From: an uncultured Spirochaetaceae bacterium
GTDB taxonomy: Bacteria; Spirochaetota; Spirochaetia; Treponematales; Treponemataceae
Direction of reading: 5' to 3'
DNA length: 17,176 bases
Assembly: GCA_902797925.1 (NCBI GenBank)
Contig: CADBUT010000143.1
Location: 1-17,176 of the forward strand
Shown: positions 15,568 through 17,176 of the stretch, piece after piece
How positions within the stretch are numbered: the first letter of the stretch is position 1
How the letters are laid out: every line of letters starts with the position of its first letter
Notes under the pieces: generated by a model
Told to the model about the DNA's origin: nothing
What the model saw: the letters and a program-made list of their open reading frames with translations, nothing else
The model's database searches: none
Translations under genes and position numbers: made by a program

Positions 15568-15576
15568 TGTTATAAT
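15568..15576 (+). promoter_or_regulatory. Second extended -10 promoter candidate
   Basis: TGTTATAAT again has the extended -10 form. ATGACA (15546-15551, five of six) lies 19 bases upstream, slightly long for a -35 spacing. The shorter leader of about 70 bases makes this the alternative or second start for the same gene. Confidence 0.35.
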
Positions 15577-15650
15577 TTCCTAAAATAACCTTACTGAAAT
15601 CACAGGCGTGTCTGACAGCGGATCAGTTTATAGGAGAGATAGAGGCATTT

Positions 15651-16724
15651 ATGGATAAAGAATGGTCAAAAAAAAACAAGGAAATGCAGTCTCTGATTGC
15701 AAAGGAAAATACGTTTTCAGACGGAATAAAAGCTCTTATTGAATTGCGCAGCAACTTGTTTGAGCAGATAACAGCAATCGTGAATACATTTCCGGCGCAG
15801 GCTTTTTATCAGATGCCGTTTGGTTCTGGTGAAGGAAATCATTGTACAAGCCTTGCATGGTCGCTCTGGCATGTTTTCCGCATTGAGGATATTGTTGCAC
15901 ATACATTGATTTTGCAGGACAAGCAGATTTTTGAAAACGGCTGGCAGACGAAAACTCAAAGCCCGGTTATTACAACCGGCAACGAGCTTGACGGCGTGGC
16001 TGTGGCAGACTTTTCAAAGAAGCTGAATATCAAAGCACTTTATGAATACTGCAAGGCTGTTATGGATTCAACAAATACGCTTCTGGCGGGCTTGAAATTT
16101 TCAGATTTAAAGAAAGGGTTTTTGGCTGAGGACCGGGAAAGACTTATTGCAGGTAAATGTGTAAGCACAGACGAAAGTGCTTTCTGGCTGATTGACTACT
16201 GGTGCGGAAAGAATATAAAGGGCTTGATACAGATGCCGTTTTCACGCCATTGGATAATGCATGTTGAGGCGATGAGGCGCATTAAAAACAAACTGTGTCA
16301 AAAAGCAAAAAAAGGCGTAGATCAAATTGCCTATTGCGGACTTTACTGTAAGCACTGCTTTTTAACTGAATGGTGCGGCTCGTGCAGGACGGTTTACAAC
16401 ACCTGTTCCTATGCAACTGAATCACCGGACGGCGTGTGCCCGAATACAGCCTGCTGCAAACAAAAGGGCATAGACGGCTGCTACGAATGTGAAGAGCTTT
16501 ACAACTGTCACAAAGGTTTTTACGCCCTCGACGAAGAAACAAATGCAGTAAGAGTTCTTGGACTGTTCATTCAGAAATACGGTAAAAAAGAATTTATGAA
16601 AGTCATGGATTTCATGCACCAGAATGAAAAATTCCAGAAGGTTCAGGATGTTCTCGGCTGCGACATCGGTGAAGGCTTGAAGCGCCTTGAAGACTGGAGA
16701 AAAAAAATGCTGAATAAGGATTGA
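15651..16724 (+). CDS. DinB-like domain fused to a cysteine-rich DUF3795 domain
   Basis: The 357-residue protein of unknown function has two parts. Residues about 20-215 look like a DinB/YfiT-type four-helix bundle, with a possible metal triad His74 (SLWHVFRIED), His200 and His204 (SRHWIMHVE). DinB-fold proteins include thiol-dependent transferases and isomerases. Residues about 225-345 match the DUF3795 pattern (YCGLYCKHC, CGSC, CYECEELYNC), with 12 cysteines between 229 and 286, likely binding zinc or an iron-sulfur centre. No signal peptide or membrane segment is seen, so it should be cytoplasmic. AGAGG (15641-15645) and AGGAG (15632-15636) precede the ATG. A HAD phosphatase gene follows after five bases. 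The domain names rest on motif memory. I assign no reaction. Confidence 0.8.
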   Translation: MDKEWSKKNKEMQSLIAKENTFSDGIKALIELRSNLFEQITAIVNTFPAQAFYQMPFGSGEGNHCTSLAWSLWHVFRIEDIVAHTLILQDKQIFENGWQTKTQSPVITTGNELDGVAVADFSKKLNIKALYEYCKAVMDSTNTLLAGLKFSDLKKGFLAEDRERLIAGKCVSTDESAFWLIDYWCGKNIKGLIQMPFSRHWIMHVEAMRRIKNKLCQKAKKGVDQIAYCGLYCKHCFLTEWCGSCRTVYNTCSYATESPDGVCPNTACCKQKGIDGCYECEELYNCHKGFYALDEETNAVRVLGLFIQKYGKKEFMKVMDFMHQNEKFQKVQDVLGCDIGEGLKRLEDWRKKMLNKD

Positions 16725-16729
16725 TTTTT

Positions 16730-17176
16730 ATGAAATGGATTTTTTTTGATCTTGGTGCAACCTTAGTTGATGAAAGCGATGTATATAAAAGCCGGTGTGA
16801 ATTCGCAATCCGGCAATTGAATATTCCTCCTGATGAGTTTTTGAATAAAGTATATGAGGAAGCGAAAACAAGCCCGACACCTATCGGATCTGCTGCCAAA
16901 GCTTATGGAGTTGTTTTGCCGGAATGGGACAACAGTTTGGAAAAGCTGTATAAAGCAGTTCCTGATGTGCTCTCAAGCTTGTATGGTAAATACAAGCTGG
17001 GAATTATTGCAAACCAGTCATTGGGAACGCAGAACAGAATTGATAATTGGGGTATTGGGCAGTATTTTGATGTTGTTATAGCTTCAGCCGAAGCAGGGGT
17101 TGCAAAGCCTGATTTGAAGATATTTACTATGGCACTTGATAAGGCAATTTGCGAACCGGCAGAAGCAGTTATGATA
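16730..17176 (+). CDS. HAD-family hydrolase (C-terminus outside window)
   Basis: The first 149 residues of a haloacid-dehalogenase-superfamily protein, probably a small-molecule phosphatase, cut by the window end. Motif I is FFDLGATLVDE, with the nucleophile Asp7 but glycine in place of the usual second aspartate two residues on; the E. coli YihX branch also has glycine there. A helical cap region follows (about 15-75). Motif II is IIANQS and motif III the lysine in GVAKPDLKIF. The start has AAGGA (16716-16720) nine bases upstream and lies five bases after the DinB/DUF3795 stop, so the two are co-transcribed. The substrate cannot be read from the sequence. Confidence 0.88.
   Translation, partial: MKWIFFDLGATLVDESDVYKSRCEFAIRQLNIPPDEFLNKVYEEAKTSPTPIGSAAKAYGVVLPEWDNSLEKLYKAVPDVLSSLYGKYKLGIIANQSLGTQNRIDNWGIGQYFDVVIASAEAGVAKPDLKIFTMALDKAICEPAEAVMI

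Noticed and set aside
1..17176. CRISPR arrays, tRNA or rRNA genes, transposases or attachment sites
   Set aside because: I saw no regularly spaced repeats, no tRNA-like cloverleaf with CCA end, no rRNA sequence and no transposase or integrase motifs on either strand.

Overview
The window reads like part of a fermentative spirochaete chromosome, most likely a Treponema relative. This is an inference from three things: the loose spirochaete-type lipobox (LFFSC) on the binding protein, the large periplasmic propeller sensor joined to a class III cyclase, and moderate G+C. No rRNA, tRNA, phage, IS or CRISPR sequence is visible, and nothing here fixes the species.

Layout. (1) Bases 1-3906 are a methionine block. 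A truncated LysR-type regulator of the MtaR/MetR/CmbR kind is divergent from metE (cobalamin-independent methionine synthase), which is followed six bases later by metF (methylenetetrahydrofolate reductase). A palindrome closely matching the streptococcal MET-box lies between regulator and metE. (2) Bases 4062-8311 are a sensory pair: a 1011-residue membrane protein with a periplasmic Reg_prop propeller, a Y_Y_Y domain, one membrane helix and a cytoplasmic adenylate cyclase, followed 17 bases later by a UrtA-like urea/amide-binding lipoprotein with no transporter genes beside it. A strong intrinsic terminator closes the unit. (3) Bases 8458-15311 are a complete tryptophan operon, trpE-trpGD-trpCF-trpB-trpA, with both fusions known from E. 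coli. It has a near-consensus promoter whose -10 box lies in a perfect palindrome (a likely operator), and the leader is too short for attenuation. The TrpF half carries an in-frame insertion of about 40 residues encoded by a pair of DNA palindromes, which resembles a protein-invading palindromic element. (4) Bases 15312-15650 are non-coding: a densely self-complementary stretch of about 170 bases with competing pairings, then two extended -10 promoter candidates. (5) Bases 15651-17176 hold a DinB-like/DUF3795 fusion protein and the start of a HAD-family phosphatase, which runs off the window.

How the genes work together. metF supplies 5-methyl-tetrahydrofolate to metE, and the divergent LysR protein probably activates metE when methionine or its precursors call for it. 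The five trp polypeptides carry all seven activities from chorismate to tryptophan. The cyclase probably turns a periplasmic signal into cAMP, and the neighbouring binding lipoprotein is a candidate ligand presenter.

The observations most worth following are the palindromic in-frame insertion in trpF, the HTCS-like sensor with a cyclase output beside an orphan UrtA, the structured region after trpA, and the two ATAGTT-type operators.
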